Shown one piece after another: positions 51,342 to 59,845 of a stretch of 64,000 bases of DNA. This DNA is from Bradyrhizobium sp. WSM471 (lineage in GTDB: Bacteria > Pseudomonadota > Alphaproteobacteria > Rhizobiales > Xanthobacteraceae). Every line of letters begins with the position of its first letter. The stretch's first letter is position 1. The stretch is taken from NCBI RefSeq assembly GCF_000244915.1, contig NZ_CM001442.1, positions 6,262,001 to 6,326,000 of the forward strand, in the 5' to 3' direction. Below the pieces are notes generated by a model. The model ran no database searches, was not told the DNA's origin, and saw nothing but the letters and a program-made list of their open reading frames with translations. A program made the position numbers and the translations under genes.

Positions 51342-53609
51342 TTACGCCTTCTCCGCCGCCACCTGCCGCGCCTCGCCGCTCGAGACCAGGAGCACAGAGA
51401 CCTTCGCCTGCCTGAGCACGGCGTCGGCGACGCCGCCGAAGGAGAGATGGTCGGCCTGGATGCGGTCGACGCCCATCACCACGAGATCGACGTCGGTGGT
51501 CTCGATCTCGCGCAGGATTGCCACTTCAGGCGCCCGGTTCGCGCGCAAGGTCGTGGTGATGTCGACCTCGTAGCGGGCGGCGAGATCGCTGGCGTCCTTC
51601 AGGATGCCGGCCTCCTGGTTCAGACCACGCGAGGCGCCGCGCTGAGCGCCCTTGTCGCGGGTCGTCGCGACATAGATCACCCGGAGCGAGCCTGATCCGG
51701 CCTGCGCCAGCGCGACCGCGACCTCGGCGCCGCGCTTGGAGACGCCGCTGCCGGAGACCGGAACGAGGATGTTGAGCGCCTCGGGCATCGGCTGCTTCAG
51801 GTGCTTGCCCTTGGCCGCGACGATCGCGAGCGGTCCTTCGAACTCCGCTGCGATGTCCTCGATCTTGCGGTCGAATCGCTCCTTGGTAGCCGTGACCTTG
51901 TCGATGCCGACGACAAGGAGATCGAAGCCCTTCTTCGCTTCGTCTCCTATGGTTTCACCGAGCCCGGATTTGCGGACCCGCGTCGTGACATCGACGTTAC
52001 GGACGTCCTGGTCACTGGTCGCTGATACCGCTTCAGCCGCCTTCTTCACCACCGCCTCGTGGCTTTCTTCCTCGTCGCGGCCCTTCTCCTGCTCCTTCGC
52101 GCGCTTGCCGATGTGCAGCACCGTGATCGGCAGGCCGCGCATGCCGGCGATCAGGCCGGCAATGTGGGCGGCGAAGGTGGCGTTGACGCTCTCGTCGATC
52201 GCGAGCAAGGGACGTTCGAGATTGGCGACGAAGCCGCGCTTCTCGAACTCTTCACGCTCCAGGCGCTCCTTCTCGTCCTTGTTCATCGGCAGCTTCGCCA
52301 GCGCCGCGCGCAGCATCGGCGGCATGGCCATCGTGGTCACGATCGCCATGGTCACGATCATCGTGAACAGGTTCTGGCTGAGCACGCCGATCGAAAGACC
52401 GATGGTGGCGATGATCACCTCGGTCGAGCCGCGCGCGTTCATGCCGCTCGCGAGCGCCAGCGACTCCCGTGTGTTCAGCCCGCCCACGGTTCCGCCGACG
52501 AAAGCGCCGCCGAACTTTCCGACGCTGGCGATCACGACCAGCAGGCCGGTGAGCATCAACAGATGGGGATCGCGCAGCACCGTGAGGTCGGCGCTCAGGC
52601 CGGCGAGACCGAAGAACACCGGCATGAAGAAGCTCGAGATCAGCCCCCGCAGACGCTCGTCGATCTGCCGCGTCAGGATCGGGGACTCGCCGACCAGAAT
52701 GCCGGCGACGAAGGCGCCGAGCACGGTGTGGACGCCGATCAGATGCGTGATCAGCGCCATCACGCTCATCAGCAGCAAGATCACCGTGATGACGGGCGCG
52801 GTGCTGACGAGATTGTCGTTGGCCCAGCGGATCAACTGAAATGCGAGGCGGCGGCCGATGGTGAAGCTGATGGCGAGGAAGGCCAGCGTGCCAAGCACGG
52901 CCTTTGCCACCGAGGCGATATCCAGCGTGCCGTGCGAGGCCAGGCTGAAGATGACGGCGATGATGATCCAGCCGATGGTGTCGTCGATGACGGCGGTGGC
53001 GACGATGATCTGTCCGACATTGCGGCGCATGAAGTTCATCTCACGGACGACCACCGCGACGATCTTCACCGAGGAGATCGACAGCGCCGTGCCCATGAAC
53101 AGCGACGCCACCAGGCGGGCTTGCGGATTCGGCAACAGCGCGTCGGGGAGGAACTCGCCGAGCGCAAAACCGCAGGCGAAGGGCACGAGGATGCCGGCGA
53201 TCGAGATCGCGATCGCGGCCTTGCCGACCTTCCTGACCAGCTTCAGGTCGGTCTCCATGCCGGTCAGCAGCAACAGCAGCAGGATGCCGAACTGCGCGAT
53301 GCCGTCGATCATCGCCTTCTGCTCGGGCGTGCTTGGGAAGATCGCGTGCTGCGCGTCGGGCCAGACCCAACCGAACAGCGACGGCCCGAGCAGGATGCCG
53401 GCGAGCAATTCGCCGATCACCGAGGGCTGGCCGAGGCGCTGCATGATCTCGCCGAGACCGCGGCCGACCGCGATCAACAGCACGATCTGCGCCACCAGCA
53501 GGAATTCCGAGGGACCGGCCGATTTGCCGCCCTCGGCACTGGCCGCAATGGTGGTGAGGACAAGCGCCGCGGGGACAAGGCCGACCGGTCGGAGCAGGCT
53601 CCACTGCAT
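51342..53609 (-). CDS. cation/proton antiporter (CPA2 family) with C-terminal USP domains
   Basis: A ~755-aa inner-membrane transporter. The first ~430 residues are the CPA2 membrane domain with ~12 helices (VVSIGELLAGILLGPSLFGW, the ion-binding AVIDDTIGW with D-D, and the FAVGILVGESP repeat). After a basic stretch, two universal-stress-protein-like domains follow (~470-590 and ~630-740), the second with DLVVMGVDRIQADHLSFGGVADAVLRQAKVSVLLV. USP modules may bind nucleotides and gate transport. It moves Na+, K+ or another cation against protons. ATG 53609 (AAGGGGGAA at -12) is preferred to upstream ATGs at 53630/53642. A short GC-rich hairpin (family H relative) lies just past its stop. Confidence 0.88.
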   Translation of the reverse strand: MQWSLLRPVGLVPAALVLTTIAASAEGGKSAGPSEFLLVAQIVLLIAVGRGLGEIMQRLGQPSVIGELLAGILLGPSLFGWVWPDAQHAIFPSTPEQKAMIDGIAQFGILLLLLLTGMETDLKLVRKVGKAAIAISIAGILVPFACGFALGEFLPDALLPNPQARLVASLFMGTALSISSVKIVAVVVREMNFMRRNVGQIIVATAVIDDTIGWIIIAVIFSLASHGTLDIASVAKAVLGTLAFLAISFTIGRRLAFQLIRWANDNLVSTAPVITVILLLMSVMALITHLIGVHTVLGAFVAGILVGESPILTRQIDERLRGLISSFFMPVFFGLAGLSADLTVLRDPHLLMLTGLLVVIASVGKFGGAFVGGTVGGLNTRESLALASGMNARGSTEVIIATIGLSIGVLSQNLFTMIVTMAIVTTMAMPPMLRAALAKLPMNKDEKERLEREEFEKRGFVANLERPLLAIDESVNATFAAHIAGLIAGMRGLPITVLHIGKRAKEQEKGRDEEESHEAVVKKAAEAVSATSDQDVRNVDVTTRVRKSGLGETIGDEAKKGFDLLVVGIDKVTATKERFDRKIEDIAAEFEGPLAIVAAKGKHLKQPMPEALNILVPVSGSGVSKRGAEVAVALAQAGSGSLRVIYVATTRDKGAQRGASRGLNQEAGILKDASDLAARYEVDITTTLRANRAPEVAILREIETTDVDLVVMGVDRIQADHLSFGGVADAVLRQAKVSVLLVSSGEARQVAAEKA

Positions 53610-53711
53610 GCAGGAATTTTCCCCCTTCATCTGGCCCCGCAAGGTGCCGGGATCACGGGGATAGAACCCGCGGGAGGTGGAGCGGGTTCCCCGCGCTTGC
53701 AGTGGATTGGG

Positions 53712-53862
53712 GAGGCAACACCAAAAAGCGCGAAAACAACCCCATGCACAGTAGAGATGAGGTTGAAAAGGCTGGAGAAAATTTTGTCTCTACGAAGCTC
53801 AGGTTTCGGCTTTGCCGAAATTGCTTGCGTCGTCGGGCAAAACACCGGCATAATGGCATCAT
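53712..53862. repeat. intergenic repeat, family B, copy 2
   Basis: The reverse-oriented partner of the element at 262-395: it carries ACAACCCCATGCACAGTAGA and CGGGCAAAACACCGGCATAA. The two shared blocks are exact or nearly so, while the ~70 bases between differ. It sits between the antiporter and the MFS genes. Confidence 0.7.
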
Positions 53863-53897
53863 CGGCAGACTAAGCGAGCCGCCGCCACATCCCCCCG

Positions 53898-53929
53898 TCA
53901 TTGCTTCGTCGCTACGCTCCTCGCAATGA
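53898..53929. repeat. intergenic repeat, family G, compact copy
   Basis: CGTCATTGCTTCGTCGCTAC ends with TCGCAATGACG, forming a hairpin of the family seen at 27729-27905 and 61351-61437. It lies between the antiporter and MFS genes. Confidence 0.65.
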
Positions 53930-53935
53930 CGCGTG

Positions 53936-54090
53936 GAGAGAGTGCCGGCCTCGTGCCCCGGATGCAGCGCAGCGCCTCTTCGGCGGTGCGCTGCAGAGCC
54001 GGGGCCCATGCGGCACAGGAATTCGCAGCGTCTGGGTCCCGGCTCTGCGCAGCAGCGTTGCACGCTGCAGCGCGTCCGGGACACGAGAGC
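53936..54090. repeat. GC-rich palindromic repeat region
   Basis: Bases here form nested inverted repeats, such as GTGCCCCGGATGCAGCGCAG and CTGCAGCGCGTCCGGGACACG, and CCGGCTCTGCGCAGCAGCG with GCTCTGCAGAGCC-type neighbours. It is a recurrent intergenic element in bradyrhizobia by my recognition, without coding content. Together with 53712-53929 it accounts for the gene-free stretch before the MFS gene. Confidence 0.5.
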
Positions 54091-54097
54091 ATTCCCC

Positions 54098-55270
54098 TCA
54101 CACCGCCTGCGGTGTCCCGATCTCGCGCGGGAGAATGATCGCGGCTGCGATCGCGAGCAGGCAGAGTGCGGCGAAGGCATGCAGCATGGTGACGAAGCCG
54201 CCCTGCTCGTAGAGCCAGGCGACCAGGCCGACGGACGCGCCGGCGGCGGTGAAGCCGATGAAATAGCGCACCGCATAGGCGCGCGAGCGCCATTCCTCGC
54301 TGGTGTATTTGCCGACCATGGCGTCGTTGACCGTGACCTGTCCGAACGCGCCCATGACGATGCCGATCGAGACCAGGATCAGCGGCAGATTGGACAGGCT
54401 CGCGGCCAGATACAGGAACGGCGCCAGCATGAAGGACAGCGGCAGCGCCACCGTCTTCAGCGAATAGCGGTCGAGCAGCCGGCCGATCGTGTACTGCGTC
54501 ATCGCGCCGAACACGTAGACGCAGGCGGCGATGACGCCGAGTAGCGCCGGGCTTTTGGTGAGATCGGCGAGCCGCTCCGCGAACAGCTTTGGCAGCGCCA
54601 CGGTGACGGCGTTGAAGGTGGTGGAGATCGCGATCACCACGATCAGCAGCGACAGGATCACGCGCCACATGTCCTGCTTGGCGACGCGCGCCTGCGCTGC
54701 CGCCTGCTTCGAGCCCTTGCGGTCCTCGTGCACGACCATCATCGCAAACGCGATGCCGATCAGGATCGTGACGATGCCCGGGACGATGAAGGCGAACCGC
54801 CAGCCGAGATACTGGCCGATCACGCCGGTGACCAGCGCCGACGACGCGACGCCGAGATTGCCCCAGACGCCGTTGATGCCCATCTCGCGGCCGAGCCTGT
54901 CGGCGTAGGAGACGATCATCGCAGTGCCGACGGGATGATAGATCGAGGCAAAAATGCCGATCGCGAACAGCGCCGCGCCGAGCTGCGCCTGCGTCTGCAC
55001 GAAGCCGACCGAGATCATGGAGGCGCCGATGCCGACGAAGAAGATCAGCATCATGTGGCGGCGGCTCCAGCGGTCGCCGAGCCAGCCGGTGAGCAGCGAG
55101 CCCGCGCCGAAGGCGACGAAGCCCGGCGTCGCATAAGGCAGGAGTTCCGAATAGGCCATGCCGAGCGCCGGTCCCATGATGATCACCGCGGCGGCGAAAA
55201 TCAGCATCGCGTAATGGTCGATGAAATGGCCCGCATTGACGAAACTGATCACCCGGCTGGGGCTGTTCAT
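54098..55270 (-). CDS. MFS transporter
   Basis: A 390-aa major-facilitator protein with 12 hydrophobic helices. The cytoplasmic loop 2-3 signature is seen as GWLGDRWSRRHMMLIFF, and the duplicated one near TIGRLLDRYSLKTVAL. The N-terminal helix VNAGHFIDHYAMLIFAAAVIIMGPALG begins soon after the start. ATG 55270 has AGGAGAGG upstream; the ORF's 280-codon extension runs through the AraC gene and is rejected. It probably exports or imports a small molecule. It is divergent from an AraC regulator, 52 bases away, so that regulator is its likely controller. Substrate not assignable. Confidence 0.87.
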   Translation of the reverse strand: MNSPSRVISFVNAGHFIDHYAMLIFAAAVIIMGPALGMAYSELLPYATPGFVAFGAGSLLTGWLGDRWSRRHMMLIFFVGIGASMISVGFVQTQAQLGAALFAIGIFASIYHPVGTAMIVSYADRLGREMGINGVWGNLGVASSALVTGVIGQYLGWRFAFIVPGIVTILIGIAFAMMVVHEDRKGSKQAAAQARVAKQDMWRVILSLLIVVIAISTTFNAVTVALPKLFAERLADLTKSPALLGVIAACVYVFGAMTQYTIGRLLDRYSLKTVALPLSFMLAPFLYLAASLSNLPLILVSIGIVMGAFGQVTVNDAMVGKYTSEEWRSRAYAVRYFIGFTAAGASVGLVAWLYEQGGFVTMLHAFAALCLLAIAAAIILPREIGTPQAV

Positions 55271-55321
55271 TCCGAATCCTCTCCTGCTCCGAAATGAGTT
55301 ATATGTCTTGGGCATGACGGG

Positions 55322-56182
55322 ATGCCGCCAATGACTGTCTTGGAAACGCCAATCCTTCGGGAGGTCCGGAGCAACCATCGCTCGCCCGCGGGCGTGCATC
55401 TGGTCGCGCGCGACTACCCGAAGGGCATGCGGATCGATCCGCACATGCACCGCGAGGCTCAGCTGATCTATGCCGCCAGGGGCACCATGCAGGTGACGAC
55501 GCCCGGGGGACGCTGGCTGGTGCCGCCGGATCGCGCGGTCTGGGTCCCCGCCGGGCTCCAGCACGCCATCGATCTGCTCGCCGATATCGAGATGCGCACG
55601 CTGTATTTCGACCTCGCCTGGCTGAAGCGCGAGCAGCGCCATGAGGGACTGACCAGGGAATTCGTGGTGCGGGTGTCGCCGCTGCTGAACCAGGCGATCC
55701 TCGCGCTGTTCGACGCGCGCAATACCGAGGAGCGGACCGATCTGCTGGTTCGCCTGGTGATGCTGGAACTGGTCCAGGCCGAGGATTCCGCGACCTTCGT
55801 GCCGCTGCCACACGAGCCGCGCTGCCGGCGCGCGGCCATGATCGTGCTCGACGATCCCACCGGCCTGCACGACCTCGACGCGCTGGCGCGCGAGGTCGGA
55901 ACCTCCGCGCGCACGCTGTCGCGGCTGTTTTCGACGGAAACACAATTGAGCTTCAAGAGCTGGTGCCAGCGCGCAAGAATTGCGGCGGCGATCCAGCGGC
56001 TGTCGACGGATGCCAATGTCTCGGTGAAGCAGCTCGCGACCCAGCTCGGCTATGCCAGCGTGCCGGCGTTTTCGGCGGCGTTCCGCCAGGTGACGGGGCG
56101 GACGCCGACGGAGTTTGCCACACACTCGGTGTCATCGCCCGGCTTGACCGGGCGATCCAGTACTCCGGGACGGCGCGGCTAG
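55322..56182 (+). CDS. AraC-family regulator with N-terminal cupin, C-terminus running into a repeat
   Basis: A 286-aa protein. The N-terminal ~120 residues are a cupin-like sensor (VHLVARDYPKGMRIDPHMHREAQLIYAARGTM), and the C-terminal AraC domain has two HTHs (HDLDALAREVGTSARTLSRLF and VKQLATQLGYASVPAFSAAFRQ). The last ~16 residues (from about HSVSSPG) are encoded inside intergenic repeat family A, so the natural end has been replaced by repeat sequence. ATG 55322 or 55331 is the start. It is divergent from the MFS gene, 52 bases away, and likely regulates it. Confidence 0.85.
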   Translation: MPPMTVLETPILREVRSNHRSPAGVHLVARDYPKGMRIDPHMHREAQLIYAARGTMQVTTPGGRWLVPPDRAVWVPAGLQHAIDLLADIEMRTLYFDLAWLKREQRHEGLTREFVVRVSPLLNQAILALFDARNTEERTDLLVRLVMLELVQAEDSATFVPLPHEPRCRRAAMIVLDDPTGLHDLDALAREVGTSARTLSRLFSTETQLSFKSWCQRARIAAAIQRLSTDANVSVKQLATQLGYASVPAFSAAFRQVTGRTPTEFATHSVSSPGLTGRSSTPGRRG

Positions 56183-56232
56183 AACCGAAAAGCTGCGGCG
56201 TACTGGATGCCCCGGTCAAGCCGGGGCATGAC
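56131..56232. repeat. intergenic palindromic repeat, family A, copy 2
   Basis: It starts GTCATCGCCCGGCTTGACCG and ends CCGGGGCATGAC, in the same orientation as the copy at 129-229. It overlaps the 3' end of the AraC gene: the stop codon at 56180-56182 lies inside the element. Confidence 0.75.
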
Positions 56233-56362
56233 AGCTTTCTTTGGGTTTTGGAAACGCACACCCCAGCTAAACTTGCCAAATTCTTGCGCTTGATTGTGAT
56301 CGGCTTCCGCCCAAATCCCGTGTAAGATTCCCGCACCGCACAAACCTGAGACGAAAGCCCCG

Positions 56363-57715
56363 ATGGCCAACGCCTTCTTCTCCGACCTGCTCACCACCAT
56401 CTCCGAGCGCGGCCGCACGCTGCTTCGCCGCGGGGATTCTGCCGACACCAAGCCGGACGCCGATGGGCTGATCGAGCTCTGCGGCGCGCTGCTGTCGGGC
56501 CGGGGCGAAGCTTCGGGCACCGCCATGGCGCGTGAGGTGCTCGACATCTACCAGGACCTGGATGCGGCGGGACGTCGCGCCTTTTTCGAAGCCCTGGTGC
56601 GCGATTTCGGCCCGGATCGGGAACGCCTGTCCAAGGCGATCGAGACATGGCGCGCCAAGCCGGCCGACGAGGATGCCAGCGCCCTGCATTTCGCCTCCGA
56701 GCCGCGCCGGCAGGAGCTGATCCGTCGCCTCAACCGCGCGCCCGGCGGCACCGGCGATCTCGTCAAGATGCGCGCCGACCTGCTCGACATGATGAACGGG
56801 CACGCCGATCTCGCCGCACTCGATCGCGACGTCTCGCATCTTCTCTCGTCATGGTTCAACAGGGGGTTTCTCGTGCTGCGCAGGATCGACTGGTCGACCC
56901 CGGCCAACATCCTCGAAAAGATCATCCGTTACGAAGCCGTACACGAGATCAGCGACTGGGACGATCTGCGCCGCCGCATCGATCCGGTCGACCGCCGCTG
57001 CTACGCCTTCTTCCATCCCGCAATGGTCGACGAGCCCCTGATCTTCGTCGAGGTGGCACTGACCGAGACGATCCCCGGCGCGATCGCGCCGCTGCTCGCG
57101 GTCGATCGCCCCTCCGTCCCGATCGAGCGCGCCCGCACCGCCGTGTTCTACTCGATCTCCAACACCCAGCGCGGTCTCGGCGGCATCTCCTTCGGCAGCT
57201 TCCTGATCAAGCAGGTGGTGGAGGAGCTGCGCCGCGAATTGCCCAAGCTCGACAATTTCGTGACGCTGTCGCCGGTGCCGGGCTTCATGCCTTGGGTGAA
57301 GCAGGACAAGGATTTGCCGCTGTCGGACGAGGACCGCGAAGTGCTGAAGCGCCTCGACGATCCCAAATGGTTCGAGAACCCCGAGACCACGACGCTGCTG
57401 CGTGGCGTGATTGAACCGCTCGCCGCGCATTACTTCCTCAAGGCGCGCACGCCGAAGGGCAAGCTGATCGACTCCGTCGCGCGCTTCCATCTCGGCAACG
57501 GCGCCCGCCTCGAGCGCATCAACTGGTTAGGGGATCTCTCGCCCAAGGGCGTGCGCGAGTCCGCCGGCGTGATGGTCAACTACCTCTACCGCCTCGACGA
57601 CATCGAGAAGAACCACGAAGCTTATGCGAATGACGGCGAGGTCGTGGCCTCCAGCGCGGTGAAGAAGCTGCTGAAGGCCGAAGGGCGGCGGCTGCTGGAC
57701 ATGCGGTTGTCGTAG
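56363..57715 (+). CDS. malonyl-CoA decarboxylase
   Basis: A 450-aa MCD-family protein. Conserved segments include FFHPAMVDEPLIFVEVALTE with the catalytic His/Ser surroundings, SISNTQRGLGGISFGSFLIKQV, and LAAHYFLKARTPKGKL near the C-terminus where the acyl-transfer His lies. The enzyme converts malonyl-CoA to acetyl-CoA and CO2, in the cytoplasm. Rhizobia metabolise malonate from legume nodules, so a role there is plausible but not shown; the malonate transporter and MatB are not in the window. ATG 56363 is used. It is a single-gene unit. Confidence 0.92.
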   Translation: MANAFFSDLLTTISERGRTLLRRGDSADTKPDADGLIELCGALLSGRGEASGTAMAREVLDIYQDLDAAGRRAFFEALVRDFGPDRERLSKAIETWRAKPADEDASALHFASEPRRQELIRRLNRAPGGTGDLVKMRADLLDMMNGHADLAALDRDVSHLLSSWFNRGFLVLRRIDWSTPANILEKIIRYEAVHEISDWDDLRRRIDPVDRRCYAFFHPAMVDEPLIFVEVALTETIPGAIAPLLAVDRPSVPIERARTAVFYSISNTQRGLGGISFGSFLIKQVVEELRRELPKLDNFVTLSPVPGFMPWVKQDKDLPLSDEDREVLKRLDDPKWFENPETTTLLRGVIEPLAAHYFLKARTPKGKLIDSVARFHLGNGARLERINWLGDLSPKGVRESAGVMVNYLYRLDDIEKNHEAYANDGEVVASSAVKKLLKAEGRRLLDMRLS

Positions 57716-57740
57716 AGACGCACTCGCTTCGTATTCCATC

Positions 57741-57766
57741 GTCGTCCTGGCGAAAGCCAGGACGAC
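57741..57766. repeat. intergenic repeat, family E, compact copy
   Basis: GTCGTCCTGGCGAAAGCCAGGACGAC is an almost perfect 26-bp palindrome, the compact form of the element at 23889-24003. It lies between malonyl-CoA decarboxylase and the tarD gene. Confidence 0.75.
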
Positions 57767-57819
57767 GTTGAGGGGGCGCGCGACTATCGCAACGGCGCAT
57801 GCCGCCGCAGCCGCGTGAA

Positions 57820-58989
57820 TTACTCCGCCAGCGCCTTCATCTCCTTGTAGAGATCCGACTTGCCTTCGAAGCCGATGCCTGACAGCTCCGGCATGGTGAT
57901 GTGGCCATTCTCGACGCTGATGCCGTCGGGGAAGCCGCCATAGGGCTGGAACAGGTCGGGGTAGCTCTCATTGCCGCCAAGGCCTAAGCCGGCTGCGATG
58001 TTGAGCGACATCTGGTGGCCGCCGTGCGGGATGCAGCGGCTCGGCGACCAGCCGTGGGTCTTCAGCACCTCCAGCGTGCGCTGGTATTCGCACAGGCCGT
58101 AGGACAGCGCGCAGTCGAATTGCAGCCAGTCGCGGTCGGGCCGCATGCCGCCGTAGCGGATCAAATTGCGGGCGTCCTGGTGGCTGAACAGGTTTTCGCC
58201 TGTCGCCATCGGTCCCGGATAGAATTCGGCGAGGGCTGCCTGCAGCGCGTAGTCGAGGGGATCGCCGACTTCCTCGTACCAGAACAAGGGATAATCCCGC
58301 AGCATCTTGGCATAGGCGATGCCGGTCTCGAGATCGAAGCGGCCGTTGGCGTCGACGGCGAGCTGCGCGTCGTTGCCGATCTCCTTCAGCACCGCCTCGA
58401 TACGGGTGCGGTCGTCCTCGATAGCGGCGCCGCCGATCTTCATCTTCACGACGTTGTAGCCGCGATCGAGATAGCCGCGCATCTCGCCGCGCAGCATCGA
58501 GAGGTCCTTGCCCGGATAATAATAGCCGCCGGCGGCGTAGACGAACACGCGCGGATTGGCTTTGACGCCATGACGCTCAGCCAGCAGCCGGAACAGCGGT
58601 TGTCCCGCGATCTTCGCCACGGCATCCCACACCGCCATGTCGATGGTGCCGACCGCGACCGAGCGCTCGCCATGTCCACCCGGCTTCTCGTTGGTCATCA
58701 TCGCGCCCCAGACCTTGTCGGGATCGAGATTGTCGCCGGCCGCGTTCAGCAGCGATTTCGGATCGGCCTCCAGGATGCGCGAGGCAAAACGCTCGCGGAT
58801 CAGGCCGCCTTGGCCGTAGCGGCCATTGGAGTTGAAGCCGTAGCCGACGACGCGCTTGCCGTCGCGCACGAAATCGGTGACGACGGCCACCAGGCTCGTC
58901 GTCATCTTGGTGAAATCGATATAGGCGTTGCGGATCGGCGAAGAGATCGGTTTCGTGATCTCGCGGACGTCGACGATGCGGACGGACAT
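57820..58989 (-). CDS. tarD: D-tartrate dehydratase (enolase superfamily)
   Basis: A 389-aa protein that, by memory, agrees with the crystallised Bradyrhizobium japonicum D-tartrate dehydratase in length and almost all of its sequence. The reported catalytic residues are all in place: K102, the base K184 in VKMKIGG (with K182), metal ligands D213, E239 and E265, and the acid H322 with D292. It removes water from D-tartrate to give oxaloacetate. ATG 58989 has GGAGCC upstream. A repeat follows on its 5' side. The gene is a single unit with no transporter next to it. Confidence 0.93.
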   Translation of the reverse strand: MSVRIVDVREITKPISSPIRNAYIDFTKMTTSLVAVVTDFVRDGKRVVGYGFNSNGRYGQGGLIRERFASRILEADPKSLLNAAGDNLDPDKVWGAMMTNEKPGGHGERSVAVGTIDMAVWDAVAKIAGQPLFRLLAERHGVKANPRVFVYAAGGYYYPGKDLSMLRGEMRGYLDRGYNVVKMKIGGAAIEDDRTRIEAVLKEIGNDAQLAVDANGRFDLETGIAYAKMLRDYPLFWYEEVGDPLDYALQAALAEFYPGPMATGENLFSHQDARNLIRYGGMRPDRDWLQFDCALSYGLCEYQRTLEVLKTHGWSPSRCIPHGGHQMSLNIAAGLGLGGNESYPDLFQPYGGFPDGISVENGHITMPELSGIGFEGKSDLYKEMKALAE

Positions 58990-59002
58990 GGTGTTGGCTC
59001 CT

Positions 59003-59102
59003 GTCATTCCGGGGCGATGCGCAGCATCGAACCCGGAATCTCGAGATTCTCAGGTGCGCAACCGCGCACCATAGTTCGCGCTATCGCGCGCCCCGGAATG
59101 AC
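59003..59102. repeat. intergenic inverted repeat, family D, copy 2
   Basis: It starts GTCATTCCGGGGCGATGCGC and ends CGCGCCCCGGAATGACGG, the same family as 21250-21349. It lies immediately upstream of the tarD start codon, so it may overlap its promoter, between tarD and the DUF3297 gene. Confidence 0.75.
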
Positions 59103-59112
59103 GGCTTCGCCG

Positions 59113-59370
59113 TCACTTCTTATCCCTGAAATACGGCTCGACCGGGCCGTGCACCTTGATGGTCAGCGGGTTGCCGTGGCGGTCCTTGGCGTTGCCGGCG
59201 GTGACGCGGACCCAGCCTTCACTGATGCAGTATTCCTCGACATTGGTCTTCTCGACACCCTTGAAGCGGATGCCGACGTCGCGCGCCAGGATGTCCGCAT
59301 TGTAAAAGGGGCTGTTCGGATCGACCGAAAGGCGGTCCGGAAATTCGTCGCTCATGATTGTCTCGCTCAT
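59113..59370 (-). CDS. DUF3297 family protein
   Basis: An 85-aa soluble protein. The body matches DUF3297: LPDRLS-type start (EFPDRLSVDPNSPFYNADILARDVGIRFKG), then EEYCISEGWVRV and VHGPVEPYF. Function is not established. ATG 59370 overlaps the gpx stop by four bases (ATGA), implying translational coupling; ATG 59355 is the alternative. It is the last gene of the amidase-gpx-DUF3297 operon. Confidence 0.85.
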   Translation of the reverse strand: MSETIMSDEFPDRLSVDPNSPFYNADILARDVGIRFKGVEKTNVEEYCISEGWVRVTAGNAKDRHGNPLTIKVHGPVEPYFRDKK

Positions 59371-59843
59371 AACAGGGTCTCGATTTGCTGCCGCAATCCT
59401 TCGGGCCGGGCGGTCGGCGCGTGGCGCGCGACCACCTTGCCGGTACGGTCCACCAGGAATTTCGTGAAATTCCATTTGATGGAGGCACCCAGCAGGCCGG
59501 ATTGCTGGCGTTTCAGGTACTCATACAACGGATGCGCATTGCTGCCGTTGACGTCGATCTTCTCGAACAGGGGAAAGGTGACGTCGTAGTTGGTCGAGCA
59601 GAACGCCTGGATTTCGCTCGCCGGTCCCGGCTCCTGCGCACCGAATTGGTTGCAGGGAAAGCCGAGCACCGAGAAGCCGCGCGGATTGAGATCTCGATGC
59701 AGATCCTCCAGCCCGCGATATTGCGGCGTGAAGCCGCATTTGCTCGCGGTGTTGACGATCAGCAGCACCTGTCCCTCGAAGCTGCGCAGGGCGACTTCTT
59801 CGCCGAGAAGCGAGTTGGCCTTGAAGTCGTAGATCACGGACAT
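59367..59843 (-). CDS. glutathione peroxidase (cysteine type)
   Basis: A 158-aa thiol peroxidase of the glutathione-peroxidase family. The active cysteine is C36 in NTASKCGFTPQY (no selenocysteine codon), with the conserved glutamine in FPCNQFGAQEPG and tryptophan/Asn in WNFTKFLVD. It reduces hydrogen or lipid hydroperoxides, usually with thioredoxin in bacteria, in the cytoplasm. ATG 59843 follows two bases after the amidase stop. Second gene of the operon. Confidence 0.93.
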   Translation of the reverse strand: MSVIYDFKANSLLGEEVALRSFEGQVLLIVNTASKCGFTPQYRGLEDLHRDLNPRGFSVLGFPCNQFGAQEPGPASEIQAFCSTNYDVTFPLFEKIDVNGSNAHPLYEYLKRQQSGLLGASIKWNFTKFLVDRTGKVVARHAPTARPEGLRQQIETLL

Positions 59844-59845
59844 CG

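Noticed and set aside
54098..56125. 675-aa frame treated as one protein
   Set aside because: Only the part from ATG 55270 is MFS sequence; the rest is antisense to the AraC regulator gene.
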